Of a DNA stretch of 64,000 nt, positions 1 to 9,413 are shown one piece after another. The DNA lies in the NCBI RefSeq assembly GCF_019880365.1, contig NZ_CP082271.1, positions 2,170,001-2,234,000 on the forward strand, in the 5' to 3' direction. A program made the position numbers and the translations under genes. The stretch comes from Pseudomonas sp. DNDY-54. Lineage in GTDB: Bacteria > Pseudomonadota > Gammaproteobacteria > Pseudomonadales > Pseudomonadaceae. Under the pieces are notes generated by a model, which saw only the letters and a program-made list of their open reading frames with translations, did no database searches and was not told where the DNA came from. Numbering within the stretch: the stretch's first letter is position 1; every line of letters starts with the position of its first letter.

Positions 1-53
1 CTCAATGGCCGGCCGGCACACCCGAGGATGAGCGCGGTGCGCGCCCCAGTCCA

Positions 54-263
54 ATGGGCAACCCGACGCCGCAGGAAACCCTCGAAACGCACAAGGATAG
101 CCAGGGCCGTACGGTCACTGAAGACGGTGATCTGGTTGCCACGCCGCCCAATACCGAGGGTGAATCCGATCCGGACGTGGAGGACCCATCGGTTCGTCCG
201 GGGCGGCACTCCAGCCATGGTGGGCCGACAGATTCTGCATCGGACCCGGGTTCGCTCGAATAA
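54..263 (+). CDS. small acidic hypothetical protein upstream of ligD
   Basis: A 69-residue reading frame that ends 46 bases before the ligD start. It is rich in Asp, Glu, Pro, Ser, Thr and Gly, with no hydrophobic stretch, so it would be a soluble, probably disordered protein. I do not recognise a family. The composition looks more like real protein than the arginine-rich translations of neighbouring frames, which is the main reason to keep it. No strong ribosome binding site is visible before its ATG. It could be a small gene co-transcribed with ligD or simply a chance frame. Confidence 0.35.
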   Translation: MGNPTPQETLETHKDSQGRTVTEDGDLVATPPNTEGESDPDVEDPSVRPGRHSSHGGPTDSASDPGSLE

Positions 264-309
264 AAGCTCGCCCGGCCCGCTTGAACGTCGCGTAATAGGA
301 GCTCGCAGC

Positions 310-2871
310 ATGGCCCTCGACGAATACAACAGAAAGCGCGACTTCGCGGCGACGCCCGAACCTGGCGGCGACGCCAAGCCGAGGGCCAAGCGCGATAAGA
401 GCCAGGCGCTGCAGTACTGTATCCAGAAGCACGATGCGTCGAGGCTGCATTACGATTTTCGCCTCGAGCTCGACGGCACGCTCAAGAGCTGGGCAGTGCC
501 GAAAGGCCCGTCGCTCGACCCAAAATCGCGTCGGCTGGCGGTACACGTCGAAGATCATCCGCTGGACTATGCGACCTTTGAAGGCACCATCCCGGCGGGG
601 CACTACGGGGCGGGGGATGTAATCGTCTGGGATCGCGGTATCTGGATCCCTCAGGGTGACCCGCACGAAGGCTATCGCAAAGGCAAACTCAAGTTCGCCT
701 TGGAGGGCGAAAAGCTCAGTGGAACCTGGAACCTCGTCCGCACCCGTATGGACGGCGGCAAGGAACAGTGGTTTCTGATCAAGTCGAACGATGAAGCAGC
801 ACGGCCGGAGCAGGAATACGAGATCGTCAAGGAACAACCGGACAGCGTGCTCAGTGACCGTACGCTGATCCCACGTAAGCGCGGCAAGGCAAAGCTCGAA
901 GTCGACGCCAAGCCGGTCAAAGCTCCGGCGGCTCGCAGCCGTAAAAAAGCTGAGAAAGCGACGCTATCCGGGGCCAAGCCCGCGCCGTTGCCCGACAGCA
1001 TCAAGCCGCAGCTGGCGACCCTTGTCGAGTCGGTCCCCGACGGCGACTGGCGCTACGAGGTTAAGTTCGACGGTTACCGGATCATGGCGCGGATCGAATC
1101 CGGCAAGGTGCAATTGTTCACACGTAACGGCCACGACTGGACGGCAAAAATGCCGCAGCAGGCCGAGGCGCTTGCGGCTCTTGGGCTGGAGTCGGCCTGG
1201 CTCGACGGAGAAGTCGTGGTGCCTAACGAGGAGGGCACGCCGGATTTTCAGGCCCTGCAAAACGCCTTCGAAGTCGGGCGTAGCGGTTCCATCGTCTACT
1301 ACCTGTTCGACCTTCCTTATCTCAATGGCATGGACCTGAGAGAGGTGCCGCTGGAAGAGCGTCGGGCGGCGCTGAGCCAAGTGTTGGAAACCAACGACAA
1401 TGACCTGCTGCGTTTTTCCGCCGACTTCAGCGAGGAACCGGAAAGCATGCTGGAAAGCGCCTGCCAGATGAAGCTGGAAGGCCTTATTGGCAAGCGCGCC
1501 GGCAGCACTTACGTCTCCAAGCGAAGCAGCAGCTGGGTGAAGATCAAGTGCAAGAACCGTCAGGAGTTCATCATCGTCGGCTACACCGATCCCAAGGGTG
1601 CGCGCAGCGGCTTTGGTGCATTGTTGCTGGGTCTGCATGATGAAAAAGGTGAACTGCGGTATGCCGGCAAGGTGGGTACCGGTTTCAATCAAGCGACGCT
1701 AAAAAGCCTGCACGCCAAGCTCAAGCCATTAGAAGTCGACAAGCACCCGCTGGCCAAGGCACCACCCGCCGCAGATGTGCGGGGCGCGCACTGGCTCAAG
1801 CCGGACCTGATGTGTGAAGTGGCGTTCGCGGAAATGACCCGTCAGGGCGTGATTCGCCACTCCGTGTTTCACGGATTGCGTGCTGACAAGCCTGCCAAGG
1901 CGATTACCCATGAGCGTCCGGCAAAAGCGGCAAAACCAGCCGCCGGCTCCGGAAAGTCTGCTGGCAAGAACGCGGTCAGCGCCGGTGGCAAGATCAAGAT
2001 TTCCAATCCAGACCGGATCATCGACAAATCCATCGGCGCCACAAAAATGGAGCTGGCACGGTTCTACGCAGACGTTGCACCTTGGGCGCTACCGTACCTG
2101 CGCAAAAGGCCGTTGGCATTGGTGCGCGCACCCGAAGGCATCGATGGTGAATTGTTCTTTCAGAAACATATCGAGAAGTTGAGCATCCCGCACATCACGC
2201 AGCTCGACACCGCGCTGTTCCCCAAGCATGCGGCGCTTATGACGATCGACACCGTCGAAGCGCTGGTCAGCGCAGCGCAGATGGGCACCATCGAACTTCA
2301 CACCTGGAACGCCGTAGCGCCGGTGCTCGATCACCCAGATCGCTTTGTTCTGGATCTCGACCCCGATCCCGCGTTGCCCTGGAAACGGATGATTGAAGCC
2401 ACTCAATTGACCCAGACCTTGCTGGATGAGATCGGGTTGGAGTCGTTCCTCAAGACCAGCGGTGGCAAGGGCTTGCACATCATGGTGCCGCTTGAACCGG
2501 TGCACGGTTGGGCCGAGGTCAAGGCGTTCAGCCAGGCCATCGCGCAATACTTGGCAAAGCTGCTGCCCAAACATTTCTCGGCGGTCAGCGGCCCGAAGAA
2601 CCGCGTCGGACGAATATTCATTGACTACCTACGCAACAGTCAGGGTGCCAGCACAGTGGCGGCGTATTCGGTGCGAGCTCGGGAGGGCTTGGGTGTGTCC
2701 GTCCCCATTCATCGTGACGAGCTAGCCGATCTGAAGGGCGCCAATCTCTGGACCATTCGTAATCTGATTCCACGTTTGGAAGAACAGGGCCAGGACGATC
2801 CATGGGCTGGCATCGACGAGACACGGCAGACCATTACCGCAGAGATGCGCGAACGGCTGGGGATGAAATGA
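310..2871 (+). CDS. ligD: ATP-dependent DNA ligase D, NHEJ multifunctional enzyme
   Basis: LigD (853 aa) repairs double-strand breaks together with Ku. Domain order is that of Pseudomonas: 3'-phosphoesterase first (about residues 30-170, including the HDASRLHYDFRLE motif), then the ATP-dependent ligase (about 220-530; nucleotidyl-transfer motif KFDGYR with the adenylated Lys at residue 252), then the primase/polymerase domain (about 560-853; catalytic DLDPD at 682-686). The open frame extends upstream to base 28, but that part is arginine-rich and unlike LigD; the ATG at 310 follows a TAGGAG sequence. Low-complexity Lys/Ala linkers join the domains. No ku gene lies in the window; it could be just left of it. 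Confidence 0.95.
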   Translation: MALDEYNRKRDFAATPEPGGDAKPRAKRDKSQALQYCIQKHDASRLHYDFRLELDGTLKSWAVPKGPSLDPKSRRLAVHVEDHPLDYATFEGTIPAGHYGAGDVIVWDRGIWIPQGDPHEGYRKGKLKFALEGEKLSGTWNLVRTRMDGGKEQWFLIKSNDEAARPEQEYEIVKEQPDSVLSDRTLIPRKRGKAKLEVDAKPVKAPAARSRKKAEKATLSGAKPAPLPDSIKPQLATLVESVPDGDWRYEVKFDGYRIMARIESGKVQLFTRNGHDWTAKMPQQAEALAALGLESAWLDGEVVVPNEEGTPDFQALQNAFEVGRSGSIVYYLFDLPYLNGMDLREVPLEERRAALSQVLETNDNDLLRFSADFSEEPESMLESACQMKLEGLIGKRAGSTYVSKRSSSWVKIKCKNRQEFIIVGYTDPKGARSGFGALLLGLHDEKGELRYAGKVGTGFNQATLKSLHAKLKPLEVDKHPLAKAPPAADVRGAHWLKPDLMCEVAFAEMTRQGVIRHSVFHGLRADKPAKAITHERPAKAAKPAAGSGKSAGKNAVSAGGKIKISNPDRIIDKSIGATKMELARFYADVAPWALPYLRKRPLALVRAPEGIDGELFFQKHIEKLSIPHITQLDTALFPKHAALMTIDTVEALVSAAQMGTIELHTWNAVAPVLDHPDRFVLDLDPDPALPWKRMIEATQLTQTLLDEIGLESFLKTSGGKGLHIMVPLEPVHGWAEVKAFSQAIAQYLAKLLPKHFSAVSGPKNRVGRIFIDYLRNSQGASTVAAYSVRAREGLGVSVPIHRDELADLKGANLWTIRNLIPRLEEQGQDDPWAGIDETRQTITAEMRERLGMK

Positions 2872-2980
2872 AGTACAGCGGATAGGTAGCGCAGCCGCTG
2901 TGCATCAGCGTAATGACAGCGAACCGACGGCCTGCTGCACTTGCACTGCGTTGGTGCGTTTGCTGAGTACCGATACGCAA

Positions 2981-3004
2981 AAGGCCGCCTTGCAAGGCGG
3001 CCTT
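2981..3004 (-). terminator. hairpin terminator of the metallo-hydrolase gene
   Basis: A perfect 10-bp stem (AAGGCCGCCT / AGGCGGCCTT) with a TGCA loop, followed on the minus strand by a short T run. It lies 10 bases after the stop of the minus-strand metallo-hydrolase gene, between two convergent genes, and may also stop transcripts leaving ligD. Confidence 0.7.
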
Positions 3005-3013
3005 GAGTTGCGC

Positions 3014-3910
3014 TTAGTAGGTGATCACAGCCCCGTCTTCGGGGATGTCGACACGGTCTTGAATGCCTTTCTCGGTCACGTAGGCGTTGAGCTCCTGGCG
3101 GGTCTGGCCCATATGGTTGATCGAGTCCATATGCGTTGCGAGGATCCGGGCGTCAGGCACCGCCTGGGCTACACGTGCCACGTCTTCCTTGCCCATGATG
3201 ATGGCACCTTCGTAGCCGGTCAGCAGTGCGTAGCCCGCGTTCACCACGATGATTTCTGGACTGTACTGAGTCAGTGCCTGATCAACTTCGTCGCGCCAGA
3301 TGGTGTCGCCGATCAGGTACGTTGTTTTCTGGCCCGGGGCCTCGAAAACTACACCCATTGCTTCACCGAGAGATTCAGCAATTTGAGCATTGGCGTACAT
3401 CGTGTCGGTGCCATGCTGGCCACCGGTCTTGCTCAGCGTAACCCCGCCGAATTCTGTTCCGTCTTCGAGAATACGGACATCCTTGAAGCCTTGATCACGG
3501 ATGATCTTCGCATCCGATTCGTTCTGCACGAACAGCGGCATATCTTTCGGCAGCAACTGCTGGGCCGCGTCGTCCCAATGGTCTAGGTGGGTATGCGTCA
3601 CGATGACGGCGTCTACTCCACTGAGGATGTTCTGCGTCGACATTGGTAGCTCGACCAGCGGGTTTCGCAGCTCGCTGCGATAAGTACCTTCGAAACCGGG
3701 GTAGGTGCCTTTCTTCGCCAACATCGGATCGACGAGGAATGTCGTATCGGCGTAGCTGATCTTCACCGTGGCGTTGCGGATCTGCTGCATCTGTACCTCA
3801 GCAGCGGCCGATGCAGACGAATGGTTGGTTGTGTCATTGGCCAAACTGGCGCCGGCTGTGAGGCTGAGCGCTAAAAAGAGAGTGCCTGCGAAGGTGCGTT
3901 GAAACAGCAT
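3014..3910 (-). CDS. secreted MBL-fold metallo-hydrolase
   Basis: A 298-residue metallo-beta-lactamase-fold protein. Residues 1-24 form a Sec signal peptide (MLFQRTFAGT..., hydrophobic core, then ASLA), so the enzyme should act in the periplasm. The metal-binding signature HTHLDH is at residues 106-111, and further conserved Asp and His residues follow (IGDT, THMD). The ATG at 3910 is preferred over an in-frame codon at 3943 because it puts the signal peptide at the N-terminus and follows GGAG. The organisation resembles UlaG-like hydrolases; the substrate is unknown. It lies 120 bases downstream of a GlxA-type regulator on the same strand and might be under its control. Confidence 0.8.
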   Translation of the reverse strand: MLFQRTFAGTLFLALSLTAGASLANDTTNHSSASAAAEVQMQQIRNATVKISYADTTFLVDPMLAKKGTYPGFEGTYRSELRNPLVELPMSTQNILSGVDAVIVTHTHLDHWDDAAQQLLPKDMPLFVQNESDAKIIRDQGFKDVRILEDGTEFGGVTLSKTGGQHGTDTMYANAQIAESLGEAMGVVFEAPGQKTTYLIGDTIWRDEVDQALTQYSPEIIVVNAGYALLTGYEGAIIMGKEDVARVAQAVPDARILATHMDSINHMGQTRQELNAYVTEKGIQDRVDIPEDGAVITY

Positions 3911-4032
3911 GGGTGTCTCCGGGATGTGCTGTTGAAGGAGCACGCATTGTGGGGATCAGGAGAGAATGACGAAATCGGCCTAAAAGACAATCAACAATAA
4001 ATTCGGGCCAACGGTCCCGCGTCGTCCGCCGG

Positions 4033-5022
4033 TCAGTGCGTTGTGCCTGACTCCATACCAAAGCGACGCCGATAGGCACCGGGTGTAAGCCCAACCACTC
4101 GGGTAAACACCTTTCTGAACGCGCCCGGGTCGGCGTAACCGACCTCCCAGGCCACCCGCTCGATGGGCAAACGACCGGTCTGCAGCAACTCGCGGGCTCG
4201 AGCAACGCGTAGTCGCTGCCAGTAGTCGGTCGTGGTCATGCCGGTTGCTTTGCGGAAGCGTCGCAGAAATGTCCGTTCCTCAAGGCCGGCGCGTTGTGCG
4301 AGCTCGGCCAGTGCAACCTCTTCGGCAGCGGTCTCTTGCAGCCATTGCTGGACGGCAAGGATGGCGCTGTCGCCGTGGTTCAGTCGCGGCGAGAAGGCGC
4401 TGTAGTAGCGTTGCTGCCGGCCCGGTGGATCGATGACCAGCATCTGCGCGGTATCGATCATGGCTTTCGCACCCAGGTAACGGTCGACCAGCCGCAGCCC
4501 CAGATCGGTCCAGGCCATGAGCCCGCCGGCGGTGATGATGTCGTCGGAGTCAATGATGAGCTGGTCGGCATCCAGGCGTACGTCCGGAAAGCGGTCCGAA
4601 AAGCGCTCGACATATAGCCAGTGGGTGGTTGCCGTACGCCCAGCCAGCAGGCCGGTTTCGCCAAGCAGAAATGCCCCGGCGCAGATCGATGCCAACCGCA
4701 CGCCGGCGTGGTGCTGTTGGCAGAGCCAATCGCGATAGGGCAGCGCGGCCTTGGCAGTGATCGGCTCCTCCAGGCTGGGCGGCAGGATCAGTACGCTGGG
4801 CTTGCAGCAGGCGTCGGCGTGCGAGTCATGAACGCGCTTGGCTGTCTGATCGGTTTCGCCCAGTTGCCAATGGCTGATACGTAGCGGGGGTCGGTCAGGG
4901 TCGTCCGCCGACCCATTGAACCGCCCGGCGATGCCGAAGAGATCAGTCAGGCCGAATACCGTCGCCATCTGAACGCCGGGGTAGAGGACGATGCCTAATT
5001 CGGTTTGCGGTTGGTTCGGCAT
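4033..5022 (-). CDS. GlxA-family AraC-type transcriptional regulator
   Basis: A 329-residue regulator with an N-terminal DJ-1/PfpI-like class I amidotransferase fold (about residues 8-180; nucleophile-elbow motif ICAGAF with a Cys) and a C-terminal AraC double helix-turn-helix (about 215-320). Known relatives include GlxA, ArgR and GbdR of pseudomonads, which sense small amines or amino acids. It is divergent, across about 106 bases, from a cysteine hydrolase gene, the arrangement expected for a local activator; the downstream metallo-hydrolase is on the same strand. The effector cannot be told from sequence. Confidence 0.88.
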   Translation of the reverse strand: MPNQPQTELGIVLYPGVQMATVFGLTDLFGIAGRFNGSADDPDRPPLRISHWQLGETDQTAKRVHDSHADACCKPSVLILPPSLEEPITAKAALPYRDWLCQQHHAGVRLASICAGAFLLGETGLLAGRTATTHWLYVERFSDRFPDVRLDADQLIIDSDDIITAGGLMAWTDLGLRLVDRYLGAKAMIDTAQMLVIDPPGRQQRYYSAFSPRLNHGDSAILAVQQWLQETAAEEVALAELAQRAGLEERTFLRRFRKATGMTTTDYWQRLRVARARELLQTGRLPIERVAWEVGYADPGAFRKVFTRVVGLTPGAYRRRFGMESGTTH

Positions 5023-5128
5023 GTGTCGATAGCACCCTCGAAGTTGTCGGTCACACCCCTTCGCAGCGCTGCGCGGATGGCCAATGATGTTCTCGTCATT
5101 TCATACAGCATCTTCGCAGGAGCTAGCC

Positions 5129-5677
5129 ATGAGCAAGCGAGCACTGGTCGTAATCGACCTTCAGAATGAATACCTACCCACGGGCAAGCTGCCACTCAGC
5201 GGCATCGAAGGCGCCGTCGCAAACGCGGCAAAGGTAATCGCCGATGCCCGCGCCAAGGACATTCCAGTCATCCATGTTCGTCATGAGTTCGCTCATGGGG
5301 AAATGTCGGTGTTCGAACCTGGCAGCGAGGGCGTGCAGATCCAGCCCGCCGTTGCGCCACAGGCGGGTGAGCCTGTGGTGGTGAAGAACTACCCGAACTC
5401 CTTCCGCGACACGAACCTCAAGCAGTTGCTGGACGAGAAAGGCGTGAACGAACTGGTCGTGGTCGGCGCCATGAGCCACATGTGTGTCGACGCCGGTGTA
5501 CGTGCGGCGGCCGACATGGGCTACCCGGTCACCGTCATTCACGATGCCTGCGCCACCATGGATCTGGAGTTCGGCGGCGTGCAAGTGCCAGCGGCGCAGG
5601 TGCACGCCGTGATGATGGCTGCCCTGGGCTTCGCCTATGCCAGCCTGCAATCGACCGCAGACTACCTCGCGGACTGA
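5129..5677 (+). CDS. isochorismatase-family cysteine hydrolase
   Basis: A 182-residue cysteine hydrolase of the isochorismatase/nicotinamidase superfamily. The catalytic triad is visible: Asp10 in VVIDLQNEY, Lys86 in VVKNYPNSF, and Cys119 in SHMCVDAG. No metal-site pattern typical of nicotinamidase was recognised. The ATG at 5129 follows GCAGGAG; the in-frame codon at 5084 lacks such support. Homologues hydrolyse amides or related C-N bonds, but the substrate here is unknown. It is bracketed by two GlxA-type regulators, the left one divergent and the right one in tandem, so expression is probably tied to one of them. Confidence 0.88.
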   Translation: MSKRALVVIDLQNEYLPTGKLPLSGIEGAVANAAKVIADARAKDIPVIHVRHEFAHGEMSVFEPGSEGVQIQPAVAPQAGEPVVVKNYPNSFRDTNLKQLLDEKGVNELVVVGAMSHMCVDAGVRAAADMGYPVTVIHDACATMDLEFGGVQVPAAQVHAVMMAALGFAYASLQSTADYLAD

Positions 5678-5698
5678 TTCGCTGTACTGCAGAACAAC

Positions 5699-5724
5699 CC
5701 AGCCTGTGCAATCACACAGGCTGG
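5699..5724 (+). terminator. hairpin after the cysteine hydrolase gene
   Basis: A perfect 10-bp stem (CCAGCCTGTG / CACAGGCTGG) with a 6-base loop, 22 bases after the hydrolase stop. The following T run is weak (ATTGTC), so termination may be partial. Confidence 0.55.
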
Positions 5725-5838
5725 ATTGTCGATGCATCAACGAACGATTGGCCCGAACGTAATGATCGAAATATTTAGGCCAATCCGTCCCAATGCTGTG
5801 TGATACTCGCCGGCAATCTACACCGCTGCGGTATTTCC

Positions 5839-6801
5839 ATGACCTCGCTGAATGTCTGTGTTGTCGCGTTCGAAGGCGTGAGCCTGTTCCATCTCTCTGT
5901 CCCTGCGATGGTCCTGGGTGGAGGGGACGAAGCGTCGGACGGCCCTCGCTATGAGGTGTCTTATTGCGCGGCGAAGCCGGGCAAGGTGCTCTGCGATCAG
6001 GGACTTACGATCGACGTGCCAGACGGGATGGCAGCCATGGCGGGTGCCGACATCGTCATCGTCCCTGCGTGGAATGATCCTGAAAAACCGGCGCCCGATG
6101 CGCTTGTCGAGGGTTTACGGCAGGCTCACGCGCGCGGCGCCTTGATCGTCGGCCTGTGCCTTGGCGCCTTCGTACTGGGCGACGCCGGGCTGCTCGATGG
6201 ACGCGAAGCGACCACACACTGGGTGGCCCGTGAGGTGTTCGCCCGGCGCTTTCCGCGCAGTCATTTCCGGCCCGACGTGCTTTACGTGGCGGACGATAAT
6301 GTCATCACCTCGGCCGGCACGGTGGCGGCGATCGATTGCTGCCTGCATCTCCTGCGTCAACGCCACGGGGCGGACGTGGCCAACCGGATTGCGCGACTGC
6401 TGGTGACACCTCCACATCGTCAAGGCGGACAGGCGCAGTACATCGAACAGCCGGTCCCCCAGCTGCCGAGCGAAAGCCGGCTACCCGAGGTGCTGACCTG
6501 GGCGCGACAGCATATTCATGAGGCCTTATCGCTGGATGCGCTGGCCGAGGTCGCCCATATGAGCCGTCGAACCTTCACTCGGCGATTCCGTGAGGCGACC
6601 GGTACCACCTTTATCAAATGGCTAAACGCCGAGCGAGTGGCAAGGGCCCAGCAATTGCTGGAAACGACCGAGATGCCTATCGAATGCGTCGCCTCGCAGG
6701 CTGGTTTCGGCACTACGTTGTCACTGCGCCAACAGTTTGCCGCCCAGCTGGGCACAACGCCCACCGAGTATCGACGTACGTTTCATGCTGTTGTTGCCTG
6801 A
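5839..6801 (+). CDS. GlxA-family AraC-type transcriptional regulator
   Basis: A second GlxA-type regulator (320 aa), a distant paralogue of the one at 4033-5022. The N-terminal DJ-1/PfpI-like domain (about 5-180) keeps the elbow motif GLCLGAFVLG with a Cys; the AraC helix-turn-helix pair occupies about 210-315 (LDALAEVAHMSRRTFTRRF). The start at 5839 gives the family-typical N-terminus; an in-frame upstream codon at 5800 adds 13 unlikely residues. It follows the hydrolase on the same strand after a hairpin, so it may have its own promoter. The target genes are not evident. Confidence 0.88.
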   Translation: MTSLNVCVVAFEGVSLFHLSVPAMVLGGGDEASDGPRYEVSYCAAKPGKVLCDQGLTIDVPDGMAAMAGADIVIVPAWNDPEKPAPDALVEGLRQAHARGALIVGLCLGAFVLGDAGLLDGREATTHWVAREVFARRFPRSHFRPDVLYVADDNVITSAGTVAAIDCCLHLLRQRHGADVANRIARLLVTPPHRQGGQAQYIEQPVPQLPSESRLPEVLTWARQHIHEALSLDALAEVAHMSRRTFTRRFREATGTTFIKWLNAERVARAQQLLETTEMPIECVASQAGFGTTLSLRQQFAAQLGTTPTEYRRTFHAVVA

Positions 6802-7065
6802 AAAAAGGCTAACGAACCAGCGAGGGCGCGGTTAAACGGTAGTTAAGATCCAATTGAGACCGGTGAGCTTAAACGGTATCGGTCGTTGAGTTATCTGCCG
6901 CTTTGCAGTGGCTTAGTGGCGCAACTGGGAATGGGCTTCACGCGTCTGCGGCCGCTTTCGGCCAAAAGCGGTCGATCACATCCGAGCAGGGAAAAGCGGC
7001 TATTAAGAATACTCAGCCGCCCATCTCAACGAAATGCCCAAGTGATTTTGAACAGACTGAAGCGA

Positions 7066-7401
7066 TTAATTGCCCACCTCAACAACCTTAGCGTCGGGTG
7101 CGTGGTTTTTCACCGACTCGATACCCTTGTCGCGTGAGGCTTCGGAGGCATATGACTGGCTCGTCCCGACTACTTGGTGATTACCCGCCTTAAGGTTGAA
7201 CATAAACTTGTCAGCCCCGCTGGCCTTACGCTCGTAGCGTGCATCATCAGGCGCATTTTTTTTGACTGACTCGACTCCATTTAGACATCCAGACTTATCC
7301 TTGTAGCCCTCGCTGGCCAGAATTGCTTGGCCATTGTTGGCTTTGAGCCGAAAACGAAATTCACCCGCTTTGTCGTTGTATATTTCAAACGTCCCAGACA
7401 T
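7066..7401 (-). CDS. YegP-family protein with two DUF1508 repeats
   Basis: A 111-residue protein made of two tandem DUF1508 units (about residues 5-52 and 57-105), each with the pattern of a beta-hairpin, a short helix, then GIESVK(K/N)xAPDA. This is the duplicated fold of E. coli YegP. It is soluble and cytoplasmic by composition, with no known catalytic residues; the function of the family is unsettled. It is a single-gene unit flanked by non-coding DNA on both sides. Confidence 0.88.
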   Translation of the reverse strand: MSGTFEIYNDKAGEFRFRLKANNGQAILASEGYKDKSGCLNGVESVKKNAPDDARYERKASGADKFMFNLKAGNHQVVGTSQSYASEASRDKGIESVKNHAPDAKVVEVGN

Positions 7402-7759
7402 ATAGCTATTCCTTATTTTTGGCTTTCATGAGATCCATCGATATCGCTGCGGTCCAAAAAATGACTGTTTGCCCATTAGAAATATGGTTTCTGTGTGATG
7501 CTAGCCAGGCAAAATCGATGCTCCAGCTTCAGTAGAACTGCATGACAAATGCACCATACCCCAAGAGCTAAACCAGATTTTTGAACAGTCAAAGTATAGA
7601 CACAGATCTCAACACGGCTCAATTTCTTCGTCGAGTGAAGAGCCCAGCTTTTGCAGAGATATCCGAGCGGCTGCTTTTGGCCGACAGCTGACTGTCACGG
7701 CTATCGGAAAAAGGGGCGGATGGCGGAGGCGTCCTTCCCGCATCTAGCGACAAATGGAG
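7402..7759. other. non-coding interval between yegP-like and araC-like genes
   Basis: About 360 bases upstream of the YegP gene and downstream of the AraC-type gene. I see no gene, clear terminator or repeat in it; it should contain the promoter of the YegP-type gene. Confidence 0.5.
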
Positions 7760-8644
7760 CTATTTTTGGCGACGCGGTCTGCTGGTTTCTAGCCGATCCT
7801 TGCCAGGCAATATGCCAAACATGCGTAGGTAGTCTCTTGCAAAGTGTGAAGCACCTTCATAACCAACCTCGAACGCTGCGCTACTGGATGACCTGCCTTC
7901 AGACACGATCAAGCGCCGCGCCTCGATCAGTCGTAATTGCTTCTGGAACTGCAACGGTGTGAGTGAAGTGATCGCCCTGAAATGTTGGTGAAACGAAGAG
8001 CGGCTCATACCCGCTACGGCAGCCAGCCGTTCGGCCGGCAGCGCGTTGGCGTACTCGGCTCGCAATACCGCAACGGAGCGGGCTATGCGATGAACATGAC
8101 TGTCAGGCGTGCCGAGTTGGCGTATCGCTGCGCCGTGTATACCCGTGAGTAGCCAATAGTGGACTTCGCGCAGCAATTGCTGATGTAGCAGGGCCAATGC
8201 GGCCGGACGGTCAAGCAGCTGCATCAAACGCAACGCGGTGTCGGCGACTTGCTCGTATGTTGAAGTATGTTCATGAGGTGTGACGCTTAACGCCTGCGCC
8301 TGCATTTCCAGCACCAGATCGGCGATTATGCAAAGGTCCAGATCAAGTGCGAGCGACAGATAAGGCGTGCTCGCACTCGCCTGCATGATCTGGCTGACCA
8401 TGGGCTGGTTGGCAGTGATCAGCATGGAGTCGCCAGCAGCGTAATCCAGCTGTTGGTTACCAATGGAAACGCGCTTGCTGCCCTGCAGCACCAGGCACAA
8501 CAGCGGCCTTGGCAGCGTATGCTCCAACGAAGTAGTCGCGGTTTTGCGAATAGCAATAAGCCCGCAAGCGGTAGATGCAACACCGTCACGTGCACACGCG
8601 CCTTCGGTATGGCGGCGAACAATTTCAAGTAGCGTCTCGGCCAT
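7760..8644 (-). CDS. AraC-family transcriptional regulator, AraC_N type
   Basis: A 294-residue AraC-type regulator. Residues about 15-165 match the AraC_N cupin-like ligand domain (PRPLLCLVLQGSKRV followed by YAAGDSMLI), typical of alcohol- or xenobiotic-responsive regulators of pseudomonads. The C-terminal double helix-turn-helix (about 185-285) includes AERLAAVAGMSRSSFHQHF and GYEGASHFARDY. It is divergent, with about 130 bases between starts, from a small ABM-domain gene that is the likely target. Ligand unknown. Confidence 0.88.
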   Translation of the reverse strand: MAETLLEIVRRHTEGACARDGVASTACGLIAIRKTATTSLEHTLPRPLLCLVLQGSKRVSIGNQQLDYAAGDSMLITANQPMVSQIMQASASTPYLSLALDLDLCIIADLVLEMQAQALSVTPHEHTSTYEQVADTALRLMQLLDRPAALALLHQQLLREVHYWLLTGIHGAAIRQLGTPDSHVHRIARSVAVLRAEYANALPAERLAAVAGMSRSSFHQHFRAITSLTPLQFQKQLRLIEARRLIVSEGRSSSSAAFEVGYEGASHFARDYLRMFGILPGKDRLETSRPRRQK

Positions 8645-8774
8645 ACCCTGATCCTGCCATACGGACTGAGCGACGTAAGTTGATTCTGGATGATCAGGCT
8701 AGAAAACGGATGAATCCAGCGCTCCACCCAGCCATGCCGATTCTATATTTGAAGCCTCTCGATAGGAGGTGATC

Positions 8775-9191
8775 ATGACTGACAACACAACCCAACCAGG
8801 CCCTGTTCCATTCCCGGCTCCGTCCGCACCCGTATTGCCCCACCACGGCGTCCAGGTTAGTGGCGAGCAGGGCGATGACGGTCGCAAAGCCTTCTACATT
8901 CACATTGAGGCCATCCCTGGCAGCGAGGCTCAGGTCGTGCAGATGCTAAGGGACATTCTCGCCTGTGTTGAGCAGGAGCCGGCAACCGGACCTTGGTATG
9001 GCGTGCGGTACTCGCAGACGACTTTCGGCGTATTCGAGGCGTTCCCGAATCTGGCAGGAAGGCAGGCCCACGTGGAAGGTGGCGGTGGAAAAATATTCAG
9101 AGACATAACGCGGATGAATTCGATACTCGCCTATCCGGCTCATGTCTATCGATTAGACATACTTATGAGCAAAGAGGTATTCGCGCGCTGA
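8775..9191 (+). CDS. antibiotic biosynthesis monooxygenase (ABM) domain protein
   Basis: A 138-residue protein with a Pro-rich N-terminal stretch (about 1-35) followed by an ABM dimeric alpha/beta-barrel domain (about 40-133; KAFYIHIEAIPGSEAQVVQMLRD, then YGVRYSQTTFGVFEAFPN). ABM proteins include cofactor-free monooxygenases and haem-degrading enzymes; no specific active site can be assigned. The start is ATG 8775, four bases after a perfect AGGAGGT; a GTG six bases earlier overlaps that site and is less likely. It is divergent from the AraC regulator. Confidence 0.8.
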   Translation: MTDNTTQPGPVPFPAPSAPVLPHHGVQVSGEQGDDGRKAFYIHIEAIPGSEAQVVQMLRDILACVEQEPATGPWYGVRYSQTTFGVFEAFPNLAGRQAHVEGGGGKIFRDITRMNSILAYPAHVYRLDILMSKEVFAR

Positions 9192-9413
9192 GACTGCTCT
9201 GCGATTGCGGGAACGCCCGTAAAGCACTCACATCGCGCCACGACACCTAGCATGCTGGAAATCGCACTCCATCTAGATGGCTTGAGTAGAGTAAGCCAAC
9301 CTTCAATAAGTCTGCACGCTCCTGGCCGATAGCAGCCTTGCTACAGGCGGCTTGGGACTGAGTCATAGCTTCATCCGTTCCAGTAAGGCGAGCGGGCGGC
9401 GGATCGATATTTG

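Noticed and set aside
28..309. N-terminal extension of LigD to base 28
   Set aside because: The frame is open, but its translation is arginine- and proline-rich and unlike LigD; the ATG at 310 has a ribosome binding site and starts the family domain.
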